A DNA stretch of 64,000 nucleotides from the NCBI GenBank assembly GCA_029779435.1, contig JAKPAM010000047.1, positions 1 to 64,000 of the forward strand. The letters run 5' to 3'. The notes under the pieces are model-generated. The model worked only from the letters and a program-made list of their open reading frames with translations, had not been told where the DNA came from and searched no databases. Positions within the stretch are counted from its first letter, which is position 1. Every line of letters starts with the position of its first letter. Shown piece by piece: positions 1 through 9,179 of the stretch. Origin of the DNA: Pseudomonadota bacterium (lineage in GTDB: Bacteria; Pseudomonadota; Gammaproteobacteria; Burkholderiales; Burkholderiaceae_E). The position numbers and the translations under genes were made by a program.

Positions 1-164
1 GCACCGGTCTCGTCGTTGTTGAATCGCGCATCGAGCCGGCTCAAGTCCAGATCCGTGTCGACAAGCCGGTCAAGGGCGAACTCGAACGTGCCAGGCTGGA
101 TCTGCTCCTCGAGCACGATCGGCAGAAACTTCGGACTGCGATCTACAGGCTTGTAGCGCGCCAT
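1..164 (-). CDS. IS1182-family transposase, N-terminal fragment (runs off the left edge)
   Basis: This gene is absent from the ORF track because it leaves the window. On the minus strand an ATG at 164, preceded by GAGGAGGTAGAG as ribosome binding site, opens a frame beginning MARYKPVDRSPKFLP and continuing with an EEQI..GTFEFALDRLVD stretch and a DLDLSRLDARFNNDETGA end. This is the characteristic N-terminus of IS1182-type (DDE) transposases. About 55 residues are visible; the catalytic domain lies outside. The element sits immediately downstream of the two cassette-like genes, so the IS probably inserted at or next to their last attC site. The other IS end is not visible. Confidence 0.8.
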   Translation of the reverse strand, partial: MARYKPVDRSPKFLPIVLEEQIQPGTFEFALDRLVDTDLDLSRLDARFNNDETG

Positions 165-220
165 CTCTACCTCCTCGTTGAGAGCCCCAATTTTTGTCGA
201 GGTGGAGGTTTTTGCACAGC

Positions 221-293
221 CTCAACGTCGGAATTCAGCGGACGTCCAAGCGGCGCCAGCCGTTTGGACGTCCGCTGCAATGACTTGTTAGGC
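221..293 (-). repeat. attC-like integron recombination site (downstream of cassette gene 1)
   Basis: The right end is a canonical GTTAGGC core (287-293 on the plus strand) and the left end is a near-core CCTCAAC. Between them is a strong imperfect palindrome centred on CAGCGGACGTCCAA / TTTGGACGTCCGCTG. The stop codon TAA of the neighbouring minus-strand gene lies inside the core, as is usual for integron gene cassettes. The left core has one extra base, and the IS1182 element begins just beyond it. Confidence 0.75.
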
Positions 294-1187
294 CTCTGCG
301 GCACCGGGCTTGGGGCTGGCAATACTCTTTGCACCTGAACATGCAGCGGACAGCCTGCCGAGCACCTCGGCTGGCTCCTGCAGCAGCAACTGATTGTTCT
401 CCAACTCGACCATCTCGATCTGCGTGAGCGTTCGCGCCTGCACGACCGGACCCTTGGGTGTTGTGAGTTTGACGACCAACACCGAGCCAGCCTGCACTGC
501 GGCATTCGGAACCTTGTCTAGTGCTTTGATCAGCTTCGCGATTGCGCTCGCCTGCTTGTCATCTACGTCTGCCTGGGGTTTGTCGATTGCCTTCAGCTCG
601 ACGGCGCGTTCGACTTTCTCAAGGCGCTCGACGACTTCAGGCTGCGACAAAGCTTCCTTGCTCTTGGCGAACCACTTCTTGAACCACGACCCGCGAATCT
701 CTGGGAACTCATCTGCCACCGCGAACCCGTAGGCACTGAGAACATCTGCTATCGCAGCTGAGATTGCGGAGATGGCACCCTCGGGCGTCTGATCGATGTA
801 GGCGCGAACAGGAATGAACCGGGTCAACCGCACCTGGTCATCGGGCAGCCCAAGCGCCTGAATCGCCATGAGCGCGTGAGCCTCGTGCTGGACAGTCGAG
901 GTCTTCTGGCTCAGGTTGTGCACGTCGCTTTCGAGTCGCTCGATCTGGCGTAAGACCGACTCAGGCTGTTCGCGGCGGCGCCTGTCTGCCATCCGATCAA
1001 GGAAGAAGCGAAACTCGGGATAGTCGAAGAAGGGGCGATCGCGGTCTCTTCTAAAGAGGTGCCGCAGTTCGAACCACATGTCTTCGTCGTACCCCTCATC
1101 ACCAAGCGAGGCGACAAGGGTGAAGAACAGCATCTCAAGGCGGCGAAGGCGTTCGGCGAGATTTCTTGGGTCTTCTGGCGCAACCAT
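288..1187 (-). CDS. hypothetical protein in an integron gene cassette
   Basis: This is a 299-residue soluble protein that I do not recognise. It starts at an ATG preceded by AAAGGAGAAAT, a good ribosome binding site, and ends in a TAA that is part of the GCCTAAC core of the downstream attC site. The N-terminal third is rich in Arg/Glu/Phe, including RHLFRRDRDRPFFDYPEF. The middle (about residues 80-105) is predicted helical or coiled coil. The C-terminal part contains repeated charged helices (VVERLEKVERAVE) and ends in a short Ala-rich tail. No signal peptide or membrane segment is seen. Base composition is lower in GC than the chromosomal genes that follow, which fits a mobile cassette. Confidence 0.75.
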   Translation of the reverse strand: MVAPEDPRNLAERLRRLEMLFFTLVASLGDEGYDEDMWFELRHLFRRDRDRPFFDYPEFRFFLDRMADRRRREQPESVLRQIERLESDVHNLSQKTSTVQHEAHALMAIQALGLPDDQVRLTRFIPVRAYIDQTPEGAISAISAAIADVLSAYGFAVADEFPEIRGSWFKKWFAKSKEALSQPEVVERLEKVERAVELKAIDKPQADVDDKQASAIAKLIKALDKVPNAAVQAGSVLVVKLTTPKGPVVQARTLTQIEMVELENNQLLLQEPAEVLGRLSAACSGAKSIASPKPGAAEA

Positions 1188-1203
1188 ATTTCTCCTTTCA
1201 GAG

Positions 1204-1300
1204 GCCTAACTCCGGAGCTCAGCGGCGCTTGATGCAGACGACCGCGTGCGGCAGCGCGCGGGCGGCTGGGTCAAGCGTCCGTTGCAGCGATCTGTTAGGC
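1204..1300 (-). repeat. attC integron recombination site between two cassette genes
   Basis: The site is bounded by GCCTAAC (1204-1210) and GTTAGGC (1294-1300), the canonical R'' and R' cores. The arms are partly complementary (CTCAGCGGCGCTTGA against TCAAGCGTCCGTTGCAG), and a variable GC-rich centre lies between them. Its length of 97 bp is in the normal attC range. The stop codon of the gene at 1295-1831 lies within one core, and the next cassette gene starts 17 bp beyond the other. Confidence 0.85.
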
Positions 1301-1831
1301 CGCATGCGCCACCGTGCGACGGAGCAGTCGATTTATCCAAGACAACGCGATTACAGGTAGAACCGCCGCAAGTTTGACATCACCACGGTAATGTATGGCC
1401 GCCAGAACGGCAAAACCTACTGCGGCGAGTAGACCGAGAGATGCCAAGACCACGTTTCGACGGGGGCCAACCACCCCTACGAACCATGCCGCTGACATTG
1501 CCGTAGTTAGCACTCCGACGACCGCCATGGCAACGAACAGACTGGCTTCACCAATCTGCTGATACCCCTTAAGCCACCACCACTGTTCTGTGAAGGCGGC
1601 CAGCCCACCAGCAACCAGCCAGAGATTGGCGCCTACTATTAGACGATTGGCCGGCGCCCCTCGCCGGAGGAGAACTGCAATCTCGGCGGCAGCGAGCGGC
1701 GCAGCAGCCTTGAATGCGAACAGCAAGCGGTCATCGTTCGTTGGCGCGCTGCCGAAAGCGAGAAACGCAAAGAAGGCAAGTGCCAGAAAGCCGAGCAAAT
1801 ACTCAATGACTGCAAAGAAGAAGCGGCTCAT
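1295..1831 (-). CDS. hypothetical multi-pass membrane protein in an integron gene cassette
   Basis: The 178-residue protein is strongly hydrophobic, with about five predicted membrane helices. These include an N-terminal FFFAVIEYLLGFLALAFFAF segment, a central LFVAMAVVGVLTTAM helix and a C-terminal pair before the basic NRLLRRTV end. No family is recognised. The ATG lies only six bases after a GTTAGGC core with no clear Shine-Dalgarno sequence, and the TAA stop is part of the GCCTAAC core of the downstream attC. Both features are typical of integron cassettes, which usually rely on an external promoter. Membrane proteins of unknown function are common cassette cargo. Confidence 0.75.
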   Translation of the reverse strand: MSRFFFAVIEYLLGFLALAFFAFLAFGSAPTNDDRLLFAFKAAAPLAAAEIAVLLRRGAPANRLIVGANLWLVAGGLAAFTEQWWWLKGYQQIGEASLFVAMAVVGVLTTAMSAAWFVGVVGPRRNVVLASLGLLAAVGFAVLAAIHYRGDVKLAAVLPVIALSWINRLLRRTVAHAA

Positions 1832-1837
1832 CTTGTG

Positions 1838-1886
1838 GCCTAACTCAATTTAGATAGACGAGACCCACCAACACTCGCCATCTAAC
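1838..1886 (-). repeat. integron core sites upstream of the first cassette gene (degenerate attC or attI-like)
   Basis: A GTTAGGC core reads on the minus strand at 1838-1844, directly before the gene at 1295-1831. A second GTTAGAT, which fits GTTRRRY, lies at 1880-1886. No opposing RYYYAAC core or long palindrome completes an attC site, so this may be an attI-like site or a decayed attC. No integrase gene is visible to the right. Confidence 0.45.
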
Positions 1887-2164
1887 TCGGCCATTTCTCG
1901 TCTGAGGATCACTGCGTTCACTGAGCTTGTCCATCAAATTCAGGCATTTGCGTTTGAAGCTTCGAAATACGCACGCCATGTAACGCAGCAAGATAACTCG
2001 CCGCACACTATCGAGCAATCGCCTCGACGCAACGAGTCGTATCGCATTCGCAAATGGTGACTGAACCCAAGCTTGAACTATCCGATACCGCCCTCCGGAA
2101 TCCCCCATTCGCGTTATATCGCCAAACCGCGTCAATTCACTCCATGATCACCGATACCCTGAAC
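1887..2164. other. gene-free stretch between the cassette remnant and the transporter operon
   Basis: This region, together with the core sites to its left, is noticeably lower in GC than the chromosome on its right. The 96-codon minus-strand ORF spanning it has no ribosome binding site or recognisable product. I see no integrase, tRNA or clear terminator. Confidence 0.5.
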
Positions 2165-3292
2165 TCAACCCCTCAACAACGCATCATCCTCCCGCCAAGG
2201 CGACAACTGCCCCTTATAAACCTCCGCCCCCTTCCGAAAATGCGCCGCCTCCTCCAACGTCTCGACAAACGGCATATCAATCGGATAGAGCCGATCCCCG
2301 CGCGGCCGCGGCCCGGCCTTTGACACATGCCCCCACAGCGGATGGCCAACGACCTCCTCCGCAATCGCGGCGGCTTCGATCAACTTGTCCAGGTCATAAC
2401 CCGTCTCCACACCCATCTCATGGCACAGGTCGACGAAATCCTCGGTAGGCACATGACCAGCCGCACGGCCGTTGCCGCAATACGGGCAGCCGCCCATGCC
2501 GCCGATCGACGTGTCGAACTCGGTCGCGCCCAGTTGCAGCGCTTCGTAGTAGCTGGCCAGTGACGCGCCGCGCTGGTTGTGCAGGTGCATGTGCCAGGTC
2601 GTGATGCCGGGCCAGCGGTCGTGGATCGCGATCATCGTCTCGCGCACCAGATGGGGCAGGTTCCAGCCCATCGCTTCGAGGAATGACACGCGCGTGACCG
2701 AGATGCCCGCCGACTCCCACTTGCCGATCATCAGCGCCAGCAGATCCAGCCGCTGCGCCAGCGTGTACGGTCCCTCGAAATTGCAGCCGAACGGGTTGCC
2801 GAGCGCGACCGCCCCCTCGGTGACGCCGCGTTCGCGCGCCGCCGCGACGGTGGCGTCCATCGCGGCGATCTGCTGCGCCTGGCTGCGGTTGTAGTTGCGG
2901 CGCGCGAACGCGTCGCTCATCTCGACGTGCAGGCTGGGGCGGCGCTGGCGGCGGCGCACGTCGAGCTTCGGATAGTAAGCGTCGGCGCGGTCGAAGCCGC
3001 GCTTGTTGAACACCGCGGCCGTGTAGACGACGCCGGGCTTGGGCACGAAGCGCTGCGCGATCTCGTCGATGCACGCCATCTGGGGCGTCCACTTCGGATG
3101 CGCGAACGAGCCGATCGAGATCACCTTGGCGCCGGTCTCGCCGAGCGCGTCGAGCAACCGCAGCTTGGCGTCGACCGGAATGTCGGCGCTTTCGATCTGC
3201 AGGCCCTCGCGCATCGTGTCGTCGGTGATCGTGACGGCGGCGGGCAGGCGGCCGAAAACGCCGGGCGTGGTGGGACTGGCTTCTTGGGTCAT
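2165..3292 (-). CDS. HMG-CoA lyase-like / citramalyl-CoA lyase-type enzyme
   Basis: The 375-residue protein belongs to the HMGL/pyruvate carboxyltransferase TIM-barrel family. Near the N-terminus is the catalytic strand DDTMREGLQ, equivalent to the DGLQ motif of HMG-CoA lyase. Further on are THMHLHNQRG, with the metal-binding HxH, and the signature GGMGGCPYCGNGRAAGHVPTEDF in the region where HMG-CoA lyases carry their catalytic cysteine loop. Such enzymes cleave acyl-CoA substrates retro-aldolically; the exact substrate cannot be read here. The start ATG has AGGAGA upstream. It is the last gene of the peptide-type ABC importer operon, suggesting that the imported compound is degraded through a CoA-linked lyase step. 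Its length is longer than the roughly 300 residues of classical HMG-CoA lyase. Confidence 0.85.
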   Translation of the reverse strand: MTQEASPTTPGVFGRLPAAVTITDDTMREGLQIESADIPVDAKLRLLDALGETGAKVISIGSFAHPKWTPQMACIDEIAQRFVPKPGVVYTAAVFNKRGFDRADAYYPKLDVRRRQRRPSLHVEMSDAFARRNYNRSQAQQIAAMDATVAAARERGVTEGAVALGNPFGCNFEGPYTLAQRLDLLALMIGKWESAGISVTRVSFLEAMGWNLPHLVRETMIAIHDRWPGITTWHMHLHNQRGASLASYYEALQLGATEFDTSIGGMGGCPYCGNGRAAGHVPTEDFVDLCHEMGVETGYDLDKLIEAAAIAEEVVGHPLWGHVSKAGPRPRGDRLYPIDMPFVETLEEAAHFRKGAEVYKGQLSPWREDDALLRG

Positions 3293-3355
3293 GGCGAGTC
3301 TCCTGTGCTCGGCGTTCCCGGAACTCGGGATTGTGACGGCTGTGTCGATAAAAAG

Positions 3356-4417
3356 CTAAGCCGCCACCGGCTGCGCGACCTCCACCGAATGCAAATGGCA
3401 AGCCACCGCCCGTCCGTCACCCATCGTCACCAGCGCCGGGTCCTCGGTCTTGCAGCGCGGCATCGCGTGCGGGCAGCGCGTGTGGAAGCGGCAGCCCGAC
3501 GGGGGCTTCATCACGCTGGGCACCTCGCCCTTGACCTCCACCCGCGCGCGCTGCGCCTCGGCGCGGGGATCGGCGATCGGGATCGCCGCCAGCAGCGCCT
3601 GCGTGTACGGATGCAGCGGTTCGCGGTACAGGTCGTCGCGCGTGGCGATCTCGACGATGCGGCCCAGGTACATGACGGCGATGCGGTCGCTGATGTGGCG
3701 GACTACCGCCAGGTCGTGGGCGATGAAGATGTACGTCAACCCCATGCGCTTCTGCAGGTCCATCAGCAGGTTGACGACCTGCGCCTGGATCGATACGTCC
3801 AGCGCCGAGACCGGTTCGTCGCAGATGATCAGGTTGGGCTCGAGCATCAGCGAGCGCGCGATGCCGATGCGCTGGCGCTGGCCGCCGGAGAACTCGTGCG
3901 GATAACGGTCGGCCATGTCGGGCAGCAGGCCGACGGTGGCGAGCATCTGGGCGATCTTCTCGCGCGTGGCGGCCTTGTCCCCGTCCAGGTTGTGCACTTC
4001 GAGCGGCTCGCGCACGATGTCGCTGACCTTCATCCGCGGGTTCAGCGAGCCATAAGGATCCTGGTACACCATCTGCACGTGGCGGCGGAATTCGCGCAAC
4101 TGGCTCGGCGCCCAGTGGGTGACGTCCTGGTTCTCGTAGATGATCTTGCCGCCGGTGGCGGTCAGCATGCGCAGAATGGCCAGGCCGGTCGTCGACTTGC
4201 CGCAGCCGCTCTCGCCGACCAGGCCGAGCGTTTCACCACGCCGCAGGCTGAATGACACGCCATCGACGGCCTTGACCGCGCTGACCTGCCGACGGCGGAT
4301 GACGCCGGCATAGATCGGGAAGTGCACCTGCAGATCCTCGATCTTCAGGATCAGGTCTTCGCCGGACTGGCCTGTCGACGGGCGGGAGGCGGAGGGGGGC
4401 GGCGTTGCGGAGGCCAT
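3356..4417 (-). CDS. dipeptide/oligopeptide ABC transporter ATPase (DppF type)
   Basis: The 353-residue ATPase energises import through the permeases encoded upstream. It shows the Walker A motif [11 protein letters not shown], the ABC signature [13 protein letters not shown], Walker [13 protein letters not shown] and the switch histidine in FIAHDLAVV. At the C-terminus is the oligopeptide-ABC extension with [15 protein letters not shown], whose cysteines are typical of this subfamily and bind an iron-sulfur cluster in some members. The start has AAGGAA upstream. It lies 33 bp after the DppD-type gene and 63 bp before the lyase gene. The substrate cannot be assigned from the ATPase. Confidence 0.93.
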   Translation of the reverse strand: MASATPPPSASRPSTGQSGEDLILKIEDLQVHFPIYAGVIRRRQVSAVKAVDGVSFSLRRGETLGLVGESGCGKSTTGLAILRMLTATGGKIIYENQDVTHWAPSQLREFRRHVQMVYQDPYGSLNPRMKVSDIVREPLEVHNLDGDKAATREKIAQMLATVGLLPDMADRYPHEFSGGQRQRIGIARSLMLEPNLIICDEPVSALDVSIQAQVVNLLMDLQKRMGLTYIFIAHDLAVVRHISDRIAVMYLGRIVEIATRDDLYREPLHPYTQALLAAIPIADPRAEAQRARVEVKGEVPSVMKPPSGCRFHTRCPHAMPRCKTEDPALVTMGDGRAVACHLHSVEVAQPVAA

Positions 4418-4450
4418 GCTTTCGGTTCCTTCGATGTCGCTCGTCAGTGA

Positions 4451-5476
<1,026 letters not shown>

Positions 5477-5477
5477 T

Positions 5478-7283
5478 TCAATATCCCATTTTCTTCTTGA
5501 GCGCCTGGTCGATCCAGATCCGCGCATAGATCGGCCCGGGCCGATCGCCGCCGGCGCGCAGTTCGCCGCCGTAGTTCTTCACCCACGGCCACCACAGCGT
5601 GTAGATGTACTGCGTCGGCAGCCAGATGTACGGCGCGCTGTCGATGATCTCGCGCGTGACCGCCTTGACCATCTGCTGCCGCTTCGGCTCGTCGCGCTCG
5701 TTGAGGATCGCGTCGATCTTGCGGTCGATCTCCGGATTGGCGTACATCGACGGGTTCCACGTCTGGCCGGTCGCGAAGCTCTTGCGCAGCGTGGTCGTCG
5801 GGTTCGTGTGGCCGTTGTCCATCATGTAGCCGGCCGCGTGTTTCTTGGTCGTCATCCCCGACAGGAACGACGCGTACTCCATCGGCTGCAGTTCGAGCTT
5901 GACGCCGACCTGCTCGAGGTAAGCGGCGACCAGCGGCAGCAGGTCGGTGTGGGTCGGGCTGCACGAACAGTACTGCACCTTGAACGAGAAGCCGTTCGGG
6001 TAACCGGCTTCGGCCAGCAGCTTCTTGGCCTTGTCGGGGTTGTACGCGTACAGCTCCTTGATCGAGTCGGGCATCTGCTCGAGCGGCTCGTAGTACCCGA
6101 TGTAGTCCGGATGCTGCGGGTAACCGAAGATGTCGGCGTTGCCGCCGTAGAAGGACCTGACGATCTCCTTCTTGTCGACGGCCAGGTTCAGTGCGCGGCG
6201 CACGCGCACGTCATCGAACGGCTTGGTGTCCATCCGCATCGCGAGGAACGTGCCGCGCACGTTCAACCACTTGTTGGACTTGATCTGCGGATTGCCCTTG
6301 AGCAGATCCTCGGCGGCGCTCCAGCGCACCTGTTCCAGCAGGTCGACCTTTCCGGTGCGGAACGCGGCGTGCAGCGTCGACTCGTCCTTGATCGTGCGAT
6401 AGGCGATCTTGTCGACGAACGGCAGCTTGTAATCCTTGCCGCCTATCGTGACCTTGTCCCAATAGTTGGGGTTCTTGTCGTAGGTGTTGGACGTGCCCTG
6501 GATGAAGTCGGTCAACATGAACGGGCCGGTGCCGTTGGCGTTCTTCCAGTTGGCCATGCCGGCCTCGGCGACCTCGCGCGGGAAGATCCCCGAGTAATAA
6601 CCCCAGCCGAAGCGGTAGTCCCACTCGGCGTTGTATTGCTTGAACGTGAAGACCACCGTGTGCTTGTCCGGCGCCTCGATCTTCTCGATGTGATCGAAAT
6701 AGCCCGGAACGCGCTTCGGGCTCTTGTTCATCCTGTCGAGCGTGAAGAGCACGTCGTCGGCGACCAGTTCGCGTGCCTTCATCACGCCGGGCTTGTCCGG
6801 GAACATCACGCCTTTGCGCAGCTTGACCTCCAGCCGCAGCGGGTTTTCCTTCCATTCCCATGATTCGGCCAGCTCGCCGCGCATCGCGTCCGACGGGATC
6901 CAGCCGTCGGCGGTGAAGCCGTACTTGCCGCCGAAGCGCTTGGCCTTGGTCAGGTCGCCGGCGAACAGTTGCTCGTAGATCTGGCCGTCGTCCTGGTTGT
7001 ATTTCCAGTTCCAGTCGGCATGGTCCCAGGTCAGCGCGCTGATCGTCGGGTTGGCGGTGCTGGTGGTCAGCGTGCCGCCGTACTGGGGCGTTTCTTGCGC
7101 GACGGCGGGCGCGGTGAATGCGGCGAACGCGCCGACCACGGCGGCCAGCGCCAGGCTCGCGGTCCCGGCGAGGGCTCGCGAGCGGTGCCGGGATGTCGAG
7201 CGCGCGGCGGTCCGGTGAAGCTCGGGGACCGGGCGATCATGCCAAGTGGTGCGGCATGGAGAATGCAGCGTCGGGGCAAGCAT
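5478..7283 (-). CDS. peptide-type ABC transporter substrate-binding protein (SBP_bac_5), paralogue 1
   Basis: This is a periplasmic family-5 binding protein. The start chosen is the second methionine of the track ORF, because GAGGAG sits six bases before it. An Arg-rich n-region is followed by the hydrophobic segment ALAGTASLALAAVVGAF and an AVAQE cleavage site. The mature protein begins PQYGGTL and keeps the family features, including DDVRVRRALNLAVDK. It ends with IWIDQALKKKMGY. The two neighbouring genes encode proteins that are near-parallel along their whole length, so this is one of three tandem paralogues. The residues differing among the three cluster around the C-terminal ligand lobe, for example QYCSCSPTHTDLL here. 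Confidence 0.92.
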   Translation of the reverse strand: MLAPTLHSPCRTTWHDRPVPELHRTAARSTSRHRSRALAGTASLALAAVVGAFAAFTAPAVAQETPQYGGTLTTSTANPTISALTWDHADWNWKYNQDDGQIYEQLFAGDLTKAKRFGGKYGFTADGWIPSDAMRGELAESWEWKENPLRLEVKLRKGVMFPDKPGVMKARELVADDVLFTLDRMNKSPKRVPGYFDHIEKIEAPDKHTVVFTFKQYNAEWDYRFGWGYYSGIFPREVAEAGMANWKNANGTGPFMLTDFIQGTSNTYDKNPNYWDKVTIGGKDYKLPFVDKIAYRTIKDESTLHAAFRTGKVDLLEQVRWSAAEDLLKGNPQIKSNKWLNVRGTFLAMRMDTKPFDDVRVRRALNLAVDKKEIVRSFYGGNADIFGYPQHPDYIGYYEPLEQMPDSIKELYAYNPDKAKKLLAEAGYPNGFSFKVQYCSCSPTHTDLLPLVAAYLEQVGVKLELQPMEYASFLSGMTTKKHAAGYMMDNGHTNPTTTLRKSFATGQTWNPSMYANPEIDRKIDAILNERDEPKRQQMVKAVTREIIDSAPYIWLPTQYIYTLWWPWVKNYGGELRAGGDRPGPIYARIWIDQALKKKMGY

Positions 7284-7325
7284 GGAGGTCTCCTCGTTCA
7301 TGGTGGGGCCGCGCGCGGCCGGCGT

Positions 7326-9059
7326 TCAATATCCCATCTTCTTCTTCAGGGCCTGGTCGATCCAGATACGTGCGTAGATCGGGCCGGGGCGTTCGGCGCC
7401 GGCGCGCAGCTCGCCGTCATAGTTCTTCACCCACGGCCACCACGCGGTGTACACATAAGGCGTCGGCAGCCAGATGTACGGGGCCTTGTCGATGATCTCG
7501 CGCGTCATCGCCTTGAGCATCGTCTGACGCTTACCCTCGTCGCGTTCGGCATAGACGGCGGCCATCTGCTTGTCGTACTCCGGATCGGCGTACATCGACG
7601 GGTTCCACGTCTGGCCGCTGACGAAGCTCTTGCGGATCGTCGTCGTCGGATTGGTGTGGCCGTTATCCATGAAGTAGCCGGCCGTATGCTTCTTGGTCGT
7701 CATCGCCGACAGGAAGGCGGCGTACTCCATCGGCACCAGCTCTGCCTTGACGCCGACCTGTTCGAGGTAAGCGGCGATCAGCGGCAGCAGGTCGACGTGA
7801 TGCGGCGCGCACGAGCAGTACTGGACCTTGAAGCTGAAGCCGTTCGGGTAGCCGGCCTCGGCCAGCAGCTTCTTCGCCTTGTCGGGGTTATAGGTGAACA
7901 GCTCCTTGACCGAGTCGGGCATCTGGTCCAGCGGCTCGTAGTAGCCGATATAGTCCGGATGCTGCGGGTAGCCGAGGATGTCGGCTTCGCCGTTGTAGAA
8001 GGACTTGATGATCTCCTTCTTGTCGACGGCCATGTTCAGCGCGCGGCGCACGCGCACGTCGTCGAACGGCTTGGTGTCGACGCGCAGCGAGAGGAAGTTG
8101 CCGCGCGCGCTCAGCCACTTGGACCATTTGAGCTGCGGGGCGCTCTTCTTCAGTTCGTCGACGGCGTTCCAGCGGATCGCTTCGACGAGGTCGATCTTGC
8201 CGGTGCGCAGCGCGGCGTGCAGTGTCGACTCGTCCTTGATCAGCCGGTAGACGATCTTGTCGACGAACGGCAGCTTGTAGTCCTTGCCGTTCAGCGTGAT
8301 CTTGTCCCAGTAGTTGGGATTCTTGTCATAGGTGTTGGACGTGCCCTGGATGAAGTCGGTCAACATGAACGGACCGGTGCCGTTGGCGTTCTTCCAGTTC
8401 GCCATGCCGGCGTCGACGACTTCCTTCGGCACGATGCCCGAGTAATAGCCCCAGCCGAAGCGATAGTCCCACTCGGCGTTGTATTGCTTGAACGTGAAGA
8501 CCACCGTGTGCTTGTCGGTCGCCTCGACCTTCTCGACGTGGTCGAAGTAGGTCGGCACCTTCTTCGGGCTCTTGTCCAGCCGGTAGTAGCTGAAGACGAC
8601 GTCGTCGGCGACCAGTTCACGCGCCTTCATCACACCGGGCTTGTCGGGGAACATCACGCCCTTGCGCAGCTTGACCTCGATGCGTGTCGGGTTGTCCTTC
8701 AAGGCCCACGATTCGGCCAGTTCGCCGCGCATCGCGTCGGTCGGCAGCCAGGCATCGGCGGTGAACGCGTGCTTGCCCCCGAAACGCTTGGCCTTGGTCA
8801 GGTCGGCCGCGAACAGTTGCTCGTAGACCTGACCGTCGTCCTGGTTGTACTTCCAGTTCCAGTCGGCGTGGTCCCAGGTCAGCGCGCTGATCGTCGGGTT
8901 GATCGTCGTCGTGGTCAGCGTGCCGCCGTATTGGGGGACTTCCTGCGCGAACGCCGGCGTGGCGGTCAGCATTGCGGCGCCGGCCAGCAGCGCGAAGGCG
9001 CCGCGGGGCAGGCGTGCCCGGCCGGCGGGACCGGGGCGTTGAGGGTGGGTGTCGGGCAT
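7326..9059 (-). CDS. peptide-type ABC transporter substrate-binding protein (SBP_bac_5), paralogue 2
   Basis: This is the second tandem family-5 binding protein. The start is moved from the track to the ATG at 9059, which has GGAGACGACG upstream and gives a compact signal peptide (RGAFALLAGAAMLTATPAFAQE). The mature part begins PQYGGTL and ends IWIDQALKKKMGY, as in both neighbours. At the variable site it reads QYCSCAPHHVDLL. Retention of a full signal peptide and an intact frame indicates a functional gene, not a decaying duplicate. Three binding proteins served by one permease/ATPase set would broaden or tune the substrate range. Confidence 0.92.
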   Translation of the reverse strand: MPDTHPQRPGPAGRARLPRGAFALLAGAAMLTATPAFAQEVPQYGGTLTTTTINPTISALTWDHADWNWKYNQDDGQVYEQLFAADLTKAKRFGGKHAFTADAWLPTDAMRGELAESWALKDNPTRIEVKLRKGVMFPDKPGVMKARELVADDVVFSYYRLDKSPKKVPTYFDHVEKVEATDKHTVVFTFKQYNAEWDYRFGWGYYSGIVPKEVVDAGMANWKNANGTGPFMLTDFIQGTSNTYDKNPNYWDKITLNGKDYKLPFVDKIVYRLIKDESTLHAALRTGKIDLVEAIRWNAVDELKKSAPQLKWSKWLSARGNFLSLRVDTKPFDDVRVRRALNMAVDKKEIIKSFYNGEADILGYPQHPDYIGYYEPLDQMPDSVKELFTYNPDKAKKLLAEAGYPNGFSFKVQYCSCAPHHVDLLPLIAAYLEQVGVKAELVPMEYAAFLSAMTTKKHTAGYFMDNGHTNPTTTIRKSFVSGQTWNPSMYADPEYDKQMAAVYAERDEGKRQTMLKAMTREIIDKAPYIWLPTPYVYTAWWPWVKNYDGELRAGAERPGPIYARIWIDQALKKKMGY

Positions 9060-9179
9060 CGTCGTCTCCGGTTTCGGATTCGCGTGCCCGCGGCATCGAC
9101 ACCGGGAGGGCACGTGGCGGGCCGTCTGGGGGCGCTCATCGGCGGCCCGTCGGTGGCCCGTCGGTGTCGTAAGGGCGTG

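Noticed and set aside
1845-2135. 96-codon minus-strand ORF as a third cassette gene
   Set aside because: It has no ribosome binding site, no recognisable product and no attC at its 3' end; the core there has the wrong orientation.
2927-4255. 442-codon plus-strand ORF opposite the lyase and ATPase genes
   Set aside because: It is an antisense shadow of well-supported genes, with the His/Arg/Ala-rich composition expected from GC-rich reverse frames.
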